Below are positions 47,131-57,950 of a stretch of DNA of 64,000 bases, piece after piece. Made by a program: the position numbers and the translations under genes. The stretch comes from Plantago major (Eukaryota; Streptophyta; Magnoliopsida; Lamiales; Plantaginaceae), in NCBI GenBank assembly GCA_026545765.1, contig CM048842.1:92841230-92905229 (forward strand). The letters are read 5' to 3'. The first letter of the stretch is position 1, and the number at the start of each line of letters is the position of its first letter. The notes beneath the pieces are model-generated. The model saw only the letters and a program-made list of their open reading frames with translations. It was not told the origin of the DNA and did not search any database.

Positions 47131-48419
47131 TAAGGTTGCCCATCCATCCCTTTCGGTTTCCCCTCAACAACCACTCTTTTTTCCTCCTCATTCCTCTTTC
47201 TTTTTTCTTTTTTTCTTCTTCTTCTTCTTCTACTTTTGGGACGGTTCTATTCTATTGTATAGTGATTCACAAGTGCATGAAAACTTTTGTGATTGTAATG
47301 TCTTGTGCATTCATATGTTCTCCTTTCCTAGGACCATCATGGATTTCTAGATTAAATTGGATATACAATTGGACCATATAATTTTTATATATATTAGTAT
47401 TCACCCGCATTAATGAGGAATCTGGAAGACGGATTAATATTCTGAAATATGGGTATAATATTTTTAAGCCATATCAATAATACTAATTTATAACATTTTA
47501 TATCATTTTTTATGTATATGTATAATACCGACGTCCTTAGTAAAATTCCCTAATGTTCATAGCTATAACAATGAAGTTTATTCGTCTCTTTCGGGCTTTC
47601 TATAAATATAGTCCCCATGAGACTTAATTTAGTAATAATATATATATGAGTCAAGCCAGGTGGTGGCGCGGTGGGGAATAAAGTTAAAAATTTCCTCCGG
47701 TGGTAAGAGACAAGATTGAAATGAATGAGCCGAGACTTAATTGACTCCGCGAGTTACATAAGCAAGCCAAAAATTATACTCAAATTCGAGCTTGATGACT
47801 TGTAGCGAACTTAGTAAAATATATATAATATATTAAAAATGGGACTTAACGAGTCTTATCGAGCCAATTTAGACTCATCTGATTAAATAAACATGTACAA
47901 AATGAAATTCGAGTTCGAATCGATTACCATATCAAACATGTTGAGCTTGAGCAAAATCGAATATTTGTTAAGGTTCGAGCACATGACTAATAACAAGGTG
48001 ATGAGTAGTATGAGGGTATATGGAGTATAATTATAAGGAGGGTAAAAGAAAGAAATAATTAGAAAGGAAAAGGAGAAGTAGAACATGATATGTGGCTAAA
48101 AAGAGAGATAATAGCATACATAGAAATAGAAGTGATCGAAACATTATGACGGAACATGGTTGGTGTCCACCACTAGTAGATGGTTATGATATTGAAATTA
48201 TGCCATGAACTATGAAGTAGTAGTAGTAGTAGTAGTAGTAATGCGCGCAGAGATTAAGAGAGGTTTTGTTTTAAATATAGCACCAATCAAGTGAGACATC
48301 GCCCAATTAATTGATCAACTAATATTCCTGTCCAATCTAAACAAATTAAGTTTAAGATAATAGGCAATTAGGCATGCAAAAAAGGTCATGTGCTTGTTTG
48401 CCACGATTCTTATTAAATT
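47131..48419. other. Gene-free AT-rich stretch
   Basis: It includes CTT runs near 47,205, an AGT microsatellite at about 48,218-48,240, and otherwise nothing recognisable. Confidence 0.4.
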
Positions 48420-49739
48420 TTTTTATTTTTTTACACTAAAACCTTTTAGGCTAATTTAAGTTTACACTATAACCATTTTTTTTTCATTTTACACCAAAAA
48501 GTTTATAAAAAATTTAACTTTACACAAAGGTTGAATGGCAGTTAAGTTACTATTAACTTATTTTTAAATTACACCAAAACCTTTGAAAAAACTTGTACTC
48601 GCCACCAGAACTTTTCTATATAATAATTTTTTTTTTTTGAAAATTTTAAAATTTAATTCCAATAAAAAAAATACTAGAAGTGTTCCGGAAAACAAGGATT
48701 ACAATGCGAGTCACAAACGAACAACGACACTTTACTTTACAACCACAAATGCTAAACAACAAACCTCATATCCCATATAATTATCGTTAATGTTGTTGTC
48801 GTCGTCGTTATTGTTATTATTATGCATTGAACTTAATATAAATATGATACACAAGTGTATTTTGTCTACCAATATAAACAATATTAACGAACATCCATTA
48901 AACTTAATATAAACAATATTAACGAGCATCCGTTAAAGTTAAAATAGAATGATCAACTCTTATCACTCACTCCATAAACAATATACACTAGTGTATTTTG
49001 TCTACCAAACACACTTTATTCCTTTGTTTGTTAAATATAACAATAATTTTCTTTCATGATAAATATAACAATAAGATAATGCACAACTATATGGTGAATG
49101 TCAAATTCCATAGTACACGGATAATAAATGACAAAATTTATTATTATATTAATTGGCATTCATATGTTTTCTTCTATCTATAAAACTATGTGTTCGAACT
49201 CTCTTAACATTTCATCCCTCCTATTTGGTTCAATAAAATTACAAAAAAGAAGGCACCAACAATATATGCTCGTTTCACATATATGAGTAGCTTTCTGTCG
49301 TTTTTTAGATCCAAATGCAGGAAGATACACAATTGACATAGGCACATATGCAATGTCGTAAATCTCTACACTGAACCAACAAATTCTACGAAGAATTTAA
49401 TTGCAAAAAACAAAAGTCACGCCGAATACGATGCATAATCCAACCACCACTAGACCAGCAACCCCAAACAATTCATGTGAACATATATTTTGATAACTCA
49501 AACCAGTCAAGAAAGGTTCTGGTGTGATTTAAAAAACTGAAAAAAAATTTTGGTAACGGGTGCAAATTTTTTAAAAGGTTTTAGTGTGATTTAAAATACA
49601 AACTTAACGGCCGTCAATTTTTAGTATAACGTCAAAATTTTGCTAAACGTTTTAGTATGAAATGAAAAAAAAAAAAAAAAAAGGTTGTGGGGTAAGTTCA
49701 AAAACGAGCAAAAGTTATTAGTGTAAAAAAAAAATTCTC
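48420..49739. mobile_element. Mutator-like element with long inverted terminal repeats
   Basis: Left-end phrases (ttacactaaaacctttt, ttacaccaaaacctttg, gccaccagaactttt) recur reversed at the right end (aaaaggttttagtgtgat, aaaggttctggtgtg, aagttattagtgtaa), giving TIRs of roughly 200 bases. Possible target repeats are tattaaat and tattaaaa on the two sides. Inside are AT-rich DNA and two copies of an aatataaacaatattaacga phrase near 48,870 and 48,910. No transposase frame is present, so it is non-autonomous. Confidence 0.55.
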
Positions 49740-50690
49740 TATTAAAAATGGAGATCATCGTATGCTACTATTTAGTTTAGAGAATTAATAAATGAGATAT
49801 CGGAAAAGATGAAATCTTTATTATTCTAAAAGAGAACTATTCAAAGGTAGTTGTTACACTAATCAATTTAATTTTGACCAATTAAATTAATTTTGACTCC
49901 AAATTTCATATATAAAAATAAAGCTAAAAAGAAAAAAGAAGGGAGTTGTAAATCATCTCCCACTACTCCCACCCATTATAATCACCAAAATTTATATTTT
50001 CATTAATAACTCATATAACATACTTCTATATTATAATTGAATTTATAACTAATTATAAGTTTAAATATATATTATATTGTTTATGTCATGCATAAATAAT
50101 TTTAATATAAGACACTCATCTATTTGGAATTCACGTGCACAATTTTACTAGTATTATTAAAGGAGAATTGTTAATTTGGTCTCGATCTGTCTTTACCAGA
50201 ATATGTAAATAATAAACTCAAATTAAACATGCATTTGGTTTTAAAAAATAGTGCTGCAGTTATTGATCGAACTGGTAAATTTCCTTAATTTGAAAGTACA
50301 ACAGCTAGCTGTGTATGCAGGCAAATGGAAGTAGAATAATATCTCTGGTGCAAGCATGCCCAATTTGTGCTGTTGGTTTGGTGTTTAAGCATACTAAATT
50401 AAACTAAACAAAACAAATTTAAACTAAACAATAAATCATGATTACATTACCAATTGCTTCCCCATTCTCCATTTCAACTGTACGTACGTAATAATCACCC
50501 GATCGAGCTCTTAGCTTAGCTAGCTACCAATATTAATTAATCAATTTGGCTTAATGGTCCATGACGTTTGTCATGCACCACTCTCACGTCATCTTAACTA
50601 TACCTTTATACCACCTAATCCTAGTAGATATTTTGCCCGCTACCTACCTACTAATACAGTAAGTATAGTAAAGATCAATACTTTCTATTA
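49740..50690. other. Gene-free AT-rich stretch
   Basis: No supported ORF. Short repeats only. Confidence 0.4.
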
Positions 50691-51214
50691 TATAGGAAGT
50701 CCGGTTTTCATATAAAAACCAACCAAATGAACCAGTAAGCAGTTTTTAATCAGATCGGCTACCTAAATGAACCAGACCGGCTTCCTATATATAGGCCAGA
50801 AAACACACTAAAACGCTAGAAAAGAAAAAACACATACCAAAAGGTGTTTTGTGCGCGTTTTTACGTTTCTCTCTACCATCTACCGTTTTCTCGCCGGAAT
50901 CTTGCCGTTTCCATCGGATTTCACCTTCCTAGCTTCTATCAACATGAATCAGGTAAAAACCTCCCCGTTTTTGTATGTTTTTGTGCGTTATTATGAGTTT
51001 TTTTTTTTGTGTGTTTTCCATGATTTTCGATTCAATTTTCATGATTTATTGTTTAAAACTTTCAGATCTAGTTGTTAGGATGTTCAAATCCACAATCATG
51101 AACGATGATGAAGCTAGCTCATCAGATCTGGAAGTCATTCCAGAAAATATGTTCAGATCTGAACAGCAAATTCGTATGTTGCTTACTGTTTTAACGGCCA
51201 TCGTTATGGTTTTT

Positions 51215-51900
51215 AGCCTGTGTTGCATGTTTATGATTTGTTATAGTTTTAAAAAGCATTGTTATAATTTTAAGAGGCATTGTTATAGTTTTAAGCATTA
51301 TAACTAGATCCAGAAGGAGACACAAAAAGGATTTCTGAGGAGGCCTATGATATTGTTTTTAGTTTGTGTTGCATGTTTCTGCTTCTTGTAGTTTTAAGAG
51401 GCAATGTTATAGTTTGAAGCATCAATATTACTGTTTTTTGCTTGTATTTCATGTTTCTGCTTTGTTATAGTATTAAGAGGCATTGTTATAGTTTTAAGAT
51501 GCACTGTTATAGTTTTAAACATAAATGTTACTGTTCTTAGCTTATGTTGCATGTTTCTGCTTTGTCATAGTTTTAAGAGGCAATGTTATAGTTTTAAGAG
51601 ACACTGTTATTGTTTTAAGTATCAATTTTACCGTTTTTAGCTTGTGTTGCGTGTTCCTACTCTGTTATAGTTTTAAGATGCGTTGTTATAGTTTTAAGAG
51701 CCATTGTTATGGTTCTAAGCATCAATGTAATTGTATTTAACTTGTTAGCATGTTCCTGATTTGTTATATGTTTAGGAGGTATGTTATAGTTTCACATGTG
51801 CACTGTTATGGTTTTAGCATCAATGTCACTGTTTTTAGTTTGTATTGTGCTTTGTTATTGTTTACACATGAATGTGATAGTTTTAACGAGAGTTGTTATG
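51215..51900. repeat. Degenerate minisatellite with gttatagttttaag core
   Basis: The core gttatagttttaag(a/g)(g/t)gc occurs a dozen or more times. It is embedded in a longer ~110-120 base unit that includes tttttagcttgtgttgcatgtttctg and catcaatgttactg. The several small ORFs here arise from this repeat. Confidence 0.8.
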
Positions 51901-51973
51901 TTTTTAACCTAGTTAGTGAATGTTTTAAGCATTCACTGATGATGACATCGAGTTTCACGATGGATCTCTCAAA

Positions 51974-52110
51974 GGTGTAACTGCAATATTGAAGCAACAA
52001 GCAAAAGCAACAAAAGGGAGGTGTAACTGCAGTATTGAAGCAACAAGCAAAAGCAACAAAAGGGAGGTGTAACTGCAGTATTGAAGCAACAAGCAAAAGC
52101 AACAAAAGGC
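51974..52110. repeat. Three 46-base tandem repeats
   Basis: The unit begins ggtgtaactgca, continues through ttgaagcaac, and ends aacaaaaggga. It is repeated three times at a period of 46 bases (51974, 52020, 52066) with one or two differences. Confidence 0.9.
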
Positions 52111-52609
52111 AGGAAGCTAAAGTTTACCAACAAGTTTAATCGAAAAAACCTATTTCAACATTGTAATTACTGAATGTTTAAATATTGTAATGATCGAATG
52201 TTTCAAGTAGCTTATTTTAAGTTTGTTCATTGATGTTTTAATGACATCCCTGAAATTTTTAAACTTGTTTAATAGTTGTTTAATGATATTTGTGAATGAT
52301 TTTCGATTGTCACTTAAAACTATAACAAACCATTTTAAAAACTATTATGTAGCTCCTTAAAACAACCACACCATCTCTTAAAAACTTAACAAAAGAATTT
52401 CAAACTATAATTGAAACATACAATACTGACGCATTAAAACCATCACATCATCTTTTAGAACATTAACAAAAGACGTTAAAAATGTAACTGAAGCTTTTAA
52501 TGCTAACAATTTAAAACCATAACATAATCTATTAAAAGCATAACGAAAAATGTGTGTCTCAGCGGTTTTTTAAGAAACCCGACCAGTCAGACCGCTAAAA
52601 TCAAAAAAC

Positions 52610-53090
52610 CGCAAAAAATCACAAAAAACCTTGACTTTTCTATTTTTTAGAAAAATCTTACATTTTTCAAGACTTTAATTACCTTATAAGCTTTAAAATA
52701 TAAATACTATTACTTGTTTTACACGCAACTTTAATTTACCGAATTTTAATTAATTTTTAAATGATTAATATATAGTAATTAAAATTTAATCAAGCTGTGG
52801 AATGATATATTTGGAATAAAGTTAAAATTTTAGAAGTGAATTAAAGTTGCAATCCAAAGAATCAATTAAGATTGAGTAATGGTGAATGGTTTTGTTGAGT
52901 ATTAGTATTATTATTATTATATTAGGAATGAAATGATATGTATTTTTTATATTTACTAAAAAAAGAAAAGAGAATGAATGGAGTTGTATTGTTGAGTGAG
53001 GGGACGAAATTGCAAATAGTAGTTTAGTGTGTTTGAAGTGAACTAGTGATTTGATTTGATGAATTAGTAGATGTAGAAATGTGCAATTAG
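52610..53090. other. Upstream region of the plastid EF-P gene
   Basis: AT-rich promoter-side DNA. The minus-strand ORF across 52,822-53,343 is a shadow of the EF-P leader. Confidence 0.45.
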
Positions 53091-53248
53091 GCAGCTCGTC
53101 GTCTCTCCTCCTCCGCCTTATCCAACTGAAGAAGGAAAAAAGAAACTTTGTCTTCTCTTCTCTTCTCTTCTGTTCTGATTCGCCAAACCAAAAACTCCTC
53201 CATTTTTGAGCAACCAAAGGCAAGGAAAGGAAACAACACAACACAACA

Positions 53249-54982
53249 ATGGCGGGAATATGCCCTAATTTGCGACCACCACCGCATTTGAAACTATCCT
53301 CCTCCTCCATTTCCAAAACCCCTTTCGTTTCCCCACACTTCACTCCTCGCCGCTCCCCATTGCCATTCAGTAAGTTAGTTAGTTAATACTTCAATTCAAT
53401 ACTCTTCTTTTCATTTACACTCATTATTAATTAATTAATTAATTTTTCCTTGTTCACTTTCATTTCTTGCTTCCTTCCTTTTCAATTTACCCAGAAATTT
53501 ATGCCATTACCAGTAATGATATCAAAGTAGGCCTCAACATTCAAGTCGATGGAAACCCTTGGAAGGTTATTGGTAATTAATTTACTACTATATCATCAAC
53601 TACCTTATTTTACCTTACCTTACCTTACCTTACCTTACCTTACAAATCAAATCAATTCAATTCATGTTTCTTTCTCACTAATACTACTACTAGTAACTTC
53701 ACTTTTTTTCTTTTTTCTGTGGTGTTACTTAGAATTTCTCCATGTCAAGCCTGGAAAAGGAGCTGCTTTTGTTAGAACCACTTTGCGTAATTACGTCACT
53801 GGTAATCAAGTTGAGAAAACATTCCGAGCTGGAAGTAAGGTGCCTACCTCCTTCCTATACCCTCCAATTATATATATAATATAATGCTGCTACTCCTGTA
53901 GTAGCTGTAATTTGTAAATGGATGGACATTGTTTTATTTTAGTACTAGTTAATATACTAATTTACTTACTACTAGTATTTTTTTAACAGATTGAAGAGGC
54001 AGATATCTACAAGGAAACCAAGCAATACACTTACAAAGATGCTGCCCAGTATGTTTTCATGGACAATGTCAGTCTTGCTTCCTACTAGTAGTATATATAT
54101 TTAATTTTAACTTCCCTTGCGTCTTTCTTGCTACCTATTAGATACTAGTAGTACATTATATCTGCTCCTCTATTTGTCAACCTACATTCCTGCAAGTGCA
54201 ACATCCTCTCTTGGTCATTTTTGTTACTTGGGATTGGACAACTCAACATTTTTACATTACTTCTCTCTTAGCCAACTGCCTGTCATATGCTTAATTTTCT
54301 AACCTAGTGGACTAATTTTTAAACACATCTTTCTTGCACCTTAGTTAAACATGTTTCTTTAGAGGAAGTCGTAAGGATTTTCTGCCGGTAATGTTCCTGT
54401 ATAAGGGTGGCGAATTTTAAAATGATGAATAATTTAGAGACCTTTGCATCCTTTTCCAGACTACATTTGAAGAATACCGTCTCAACGAGGCAGATGTTGC
54501 AGATAAAGCAAAGTATTTGAAAGAGGGAATGGACTGCATTTTGCTCTTCTGGAACAGGAAGGTTCAGTTCCGGGCTGATTATTGACTTGTTGTCTATTTT
54601 AAGCACAATGTGGCTAGCAAAAGAGTAATAAATGTTGGCATTTTGTAGGTTATCGACTTTGAACTGCCGACAACTGTGAAGTTGAAAGTGGTTGATGTGG
54701 ATCCTGGTCTCAAAGGTGACACTGCACAAGGTACGGTGAAGTTATACTCTTTCATGTTATTTAGGTCGCCGTTTCTGTTGTTTTTCTTCGTTTTCAGAAT
54801 TATATTATAGTTTTATCGAATGAGCACTGGTTTAGTCACAACCATTTCTGATTTAATATCCAGGTGGCTCCAAACCTGCAATCCTTGAAACTGGTGCAGT
54901 GGTCACCGTTCCTCTATTCATAAGCATCGGAGAAGAAATCATGGTAGATACCAGAAACGGGCAATACATGAGCCGTGCTTAG
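53249..54982 (+). CDS. EFP: Elongation factor P, chloroplast-targeted
   Basis: Seven exons, 53249-53369, 53495-53572, 53733-53839, 53990-54067, 54460-54561, 54649-54730 and 54864-54982, join in phase to 228 residues. The first ~40 residues are Ser/Pro/Arg-rich with few acids, as in a plastid transit peptide. The rest is bacterial-type EF-P: KOW-like domain with the loop [13 protein letters not shown] (the Lys that stimulates peptide-bond formation), and a C-terminal domain with [17 protein letters not shown] and [10 protein letters not shown]. It helps plastid ribosomes through stalling sequences such as proline runs. A CTTAC microsatellite lies in the second intron. All sites are GT-AG. Confident assignment. 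Confidence 0.95.
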
Positions 54983-54989
54983 CCATCTG

Positions 54990-55788
54990 GAGAGGTTTAT
55001 TTCATATCATAACTTTTTGTAGAATTTAAACACACCTTCACGTTCTTTCCGGTTTAGGGGGTTGCCTGTCGACATCTTGCAGAAATCTTCATGAGAGATC
55101 AGATACTAATTCACTATATAGTACTATGTTTTGTCCCGGACACATAGTTGCATGTCATCATTGTGACATTGCCTTTAATGGTTTAGTCAATGAGAATATT
55201 TTTGTTGGATGCAATTGCAAGAAATCATTGCCTTGGTGTTATTGTGCTGTTCTAATAACGGGTATGAAGCATCATTGTTCTTTTAATTAAATTAATCGTC
55301 CATCTTTGTCATTACCATGTTTCAGCCCATACCTTTTCTTTTCATACTTGACCTAAACGGCTGTAATGTGTCTTGGCATCTTGCCTAGGATTTCAGAGTT
55401 GAGTTGCCTATTCAGGCATAGGCGAACATGACCACTGGGTATTATCTACTATTGAAATTATATGTACTAGTGAAAAGGACATTTAGGACTACCAAGTAGT
55501 CACTGTAAGTTAGAAACTCCAAATCTGGCCTTCTCATGATAGAGCAAGCAATTGGTTGCATATGATCACTGTAAGCAAGTTTGGTAGAACGAATTGTGAT
55601 TTGAACTCAGGTAACAGGAATACAACAAATTAGTGAATACATTATGTCTACATTGCCAAATGATCATCAGAATTCAGAACGGAATGCATCTGTCATTTAA
55701 TCCAAAACAAGTTTATTTATAGGAGAATAAGAAGTCAATATGAAAGAAAATGTTACATATTCACTGAGCTGTTCCCAGAATATTAATG
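54990..55788. other. 3' UTR of EF-P and intergenic DNA
   Basis: This lies between the EF-P stop and the convergent minus-strand gene at 55789. No ORF or repeat of note. Confidence 0.45.
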
Positions 55789-56172
55789 TTAAACCCTCAA
55801 AGATCTGCTGAATGCTTTCAAGAATGTTGTTGGATCCTTTCTATCTGCAGCACTAGCATCTTTTCTTGATACCTTGTTGCCAAGAATGGGTCTGAATAGC
55901 TTCTTAATCATCTTCTGGAAACTGGACTGATGGCCGCGCTTGCCCTGTCTGACTGGCTTAGCCACCAGTGGTGGTGGGGGTGGTAGACGCCTTGCAGTAG
56001 CCGGCGAGGACAAGCTTCGCCCGAGCATAGCTTGGTTCAGCTGCACCTCGAAGGACAGACGCTCGTATTGGTCCAGCAATGTGCTTTTTTCATCACCAAA
56101 GCTCTTGAATTTAGTTGTGATTTCTTGCCCTCTATCCATGTCTGACAGGAACTTGTTGATAACCAGTTGCAT
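55789..56172 (-). CDS. Small basic protein of unknown function
   Basis: A single-exon minus-strand ORF of 127 residues. The N-terminal half is a likely helix (QEITTKFKSFGDEKSTLLDQ, then ERLSFEVQLNQAMLGRSLS). It is followed by a proline run (LPPPPPLV) and a basic C-terminal half (FQKMIKKLFRPILGNK, FLKAFSRSLRV). No signal peptide or membrane segment. The helix and basic tail look conserved in style rather than random, and codon use is even, so I treat it as a real gene. The family is not recognised. Confidence 0.6.
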   Translation of the reverse strand: MQLVINKFLSDMDRGQEITTKFKSFGDEKSTLLDQYERLSFEVQLNQAMLGRSLSSPATARRLPPPPPLVAKPVRQGKRGHQSSFQKMIKKLFRPILGNKVSRKDASAADRKDPTTFLKAFSRSLRV

Positions 56173-56199
56173 GATGTGGTATTGTATTGGAGTATATAG

Positions 56200-56856
56200 A
56201 AAATATATACTACTGAAACTTGTGTTTGAATTGTGGTCTTAGAAGGGAATCAAGGAAACTGAAAAAGCTTATGAAATCTGACACAAGCCATCTTATGGGA
56301 AAAGACTGCCAAGAATTTAAGCTTCACACTTGACAAAAAGTAACCAGCTAAATTGAAGGCGTCGTTCAAACTTTATGCTCAAGTTGTTGCGAGTTATTCA
56401 ATTTTGGTCACCCTAAAATTTGATTTTCGAAATTCAGTTGCTGGATATATTAATTGTCTTCATTTATTTAGGTGGAAGGTATCTCTTGATTTTCGAAACT
56501 GTGAATGGAATTTCAACTTGAACTTTCAAATTTATAATAGTAGTAGTTAACAATTTAATGCATTTTTGGCCACTTGTTCTGAATTACTAATATTCGATCA
56601 ACTGCATAAATGGTTTACGCCACTAAAAAAAGAGATCGAGCAGAGATTAAGAAAGGTGTAAGGAGTAGAACTTACTTTATGGTTTCTTGTTTGGAAGGAA
56701 TTGTGTTTTATTCTTTTGATGAATGAATGATTCATCATATCATAGGATAGGATACGAGGCTTGTGGAAAAATAAAGTTGCAAAAACCACCTTTGAGTTCA
56801 TTATTTATTCTTGATACTAACTGTACTACTACTACTACTACTAGTTTTTAATACGA

Positions 56857-56902
<46 letters not shown>

Positions 56903-57950
56903 ATTCCATTTAACCTGGATTTTTGATGGTTTCCAATTAAACAAATCTTTATCATCCCAAGTATTTTCAATAGTAGATACTATATTTTCGTTAGTATCTA
57001 GTACAGATGATGAAGCAGAGGCCATATTGTTCCCAAAAAGTCTATTCATTAATCTTACTAGCTTGAACTCGTAAAAGCTGATTCAGACAACGTTTTACAC
57101 ACCTATCAAATGAATCATATGCGTGTCTACCAGAATCAAAACTTACTATTAAATCAAGTTCGTTATATATATATATATATATATTTGCATAAGCATCTTC
57201 GAAATCTGTAAAGATGTAGTTATTGTTGGGATAATCAAATCTTCTTCAATGGCTTATGTGAAAGACATTATAATAATCGCAAACCCACTGGTTTGGTTCT
57301 CTTCATCTCATTCAGTTTGACAATTAATGTTTCCAAATTCCAACATTTAAAACAAATCAAGTAACTAGTTCCAATATTAAGTAAAACACCAAACACAACA
57401 AAATAATAGTAATAAATTAGTAAGAAGCTACTACCAATCCACACTTGGAAATTCAAGTTGATAGCCAAATAGGTGGGTTTTAATCCATGTGGTGAATTTG
57501 GTTGGTTCCAGACTTCCAGTCCAGTATTTGTGGGGTAAAAGGGCATTCCATATGAAATTTACATGTTGCGCCAGATCTATTCTATTCTATTCTTCCCCAA
57601 ATTTTGATCCAGCAAACAGCTTACTAGTTACTACTACGGGCTAGCTGCGGGTTTTTCATGTTCTTCAAACGAAATCTATTTTTAATCCTATACTATACTA
57701 ATACACTCTCTTGTGTTGTGTTGTGTTGTGTTGTTGTGTTGTGTACTTTCCACTTGCTGCCTTGCTCATTCATACACCCAGCCCAGATCCCCTCCATTTA
57801 TTCGGGTCTTCTTGTTGGAAAAATATTAATTACTGTACTACTACTTTTTTAGCTTAGATATCCTCCATCTCAAATTCTCAACCCAACCCAACCCAACCAC
57901 CTAAATTAAATTTCTTCTTGACTCGACTCGACTCGACTCTTGATGGAAGA
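56200..57950. other. Intergenic region with TA microsatellites and coding-like debris
   Basis: TA runs lie at about 56,860-56,896 and 57,165-57,183. Read on the minus strand, 57,150-56,910 holds a stop-interrupted frame (FDSGRHAYDSFDRCVKRCLN; then SVLDTNENIVSTIENTWDDK) that looks like old coding sequence of a family I cannot name. The last 200 bases are the leader of the downstream gene, including a GTTGT run and a CTCGA run. Confidence 0.4.

Larger units (their letters stand above)
50690..52600. repeat. Minisatellite-rich repeat region, probably a transposon remnant
   Basis: Left of the array, ataggaagtccggttttc and its near-reverse (gaccggcttcctatata) flank about 100 bases. A gene-like start follows near 50,850-51,180, with a leader, an ATG near 50,944, a good donor and a second exon-like block (NDDEASSSDLEVIPENMF). 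Then come a minisatellite (51215-51900) and a 46-base triplication. From 52,300 to 52,540 the same themes (ttaaaactataac) appear on the opposite strand. This inverted arrangement suggests a TIR-bounded element; the family is not identified. Confidence 0.4.

Noticed and set aside
51974..52110. CRISPR-like array
   Set aside because: The repeats are directly adjacent without unique spacers, in a plant nuclear context; this is a tandem repeat.
52822..53343. 173-codon minus-strand ORF
   Set aside because: It overlaps the EF-P first exon and leader on the opposite strand and has no family resemblance.
57268..57546. 92-codon minus-strand ORF
   Set aside because: AT-rich, with no recognised domain and no context supporting expression.
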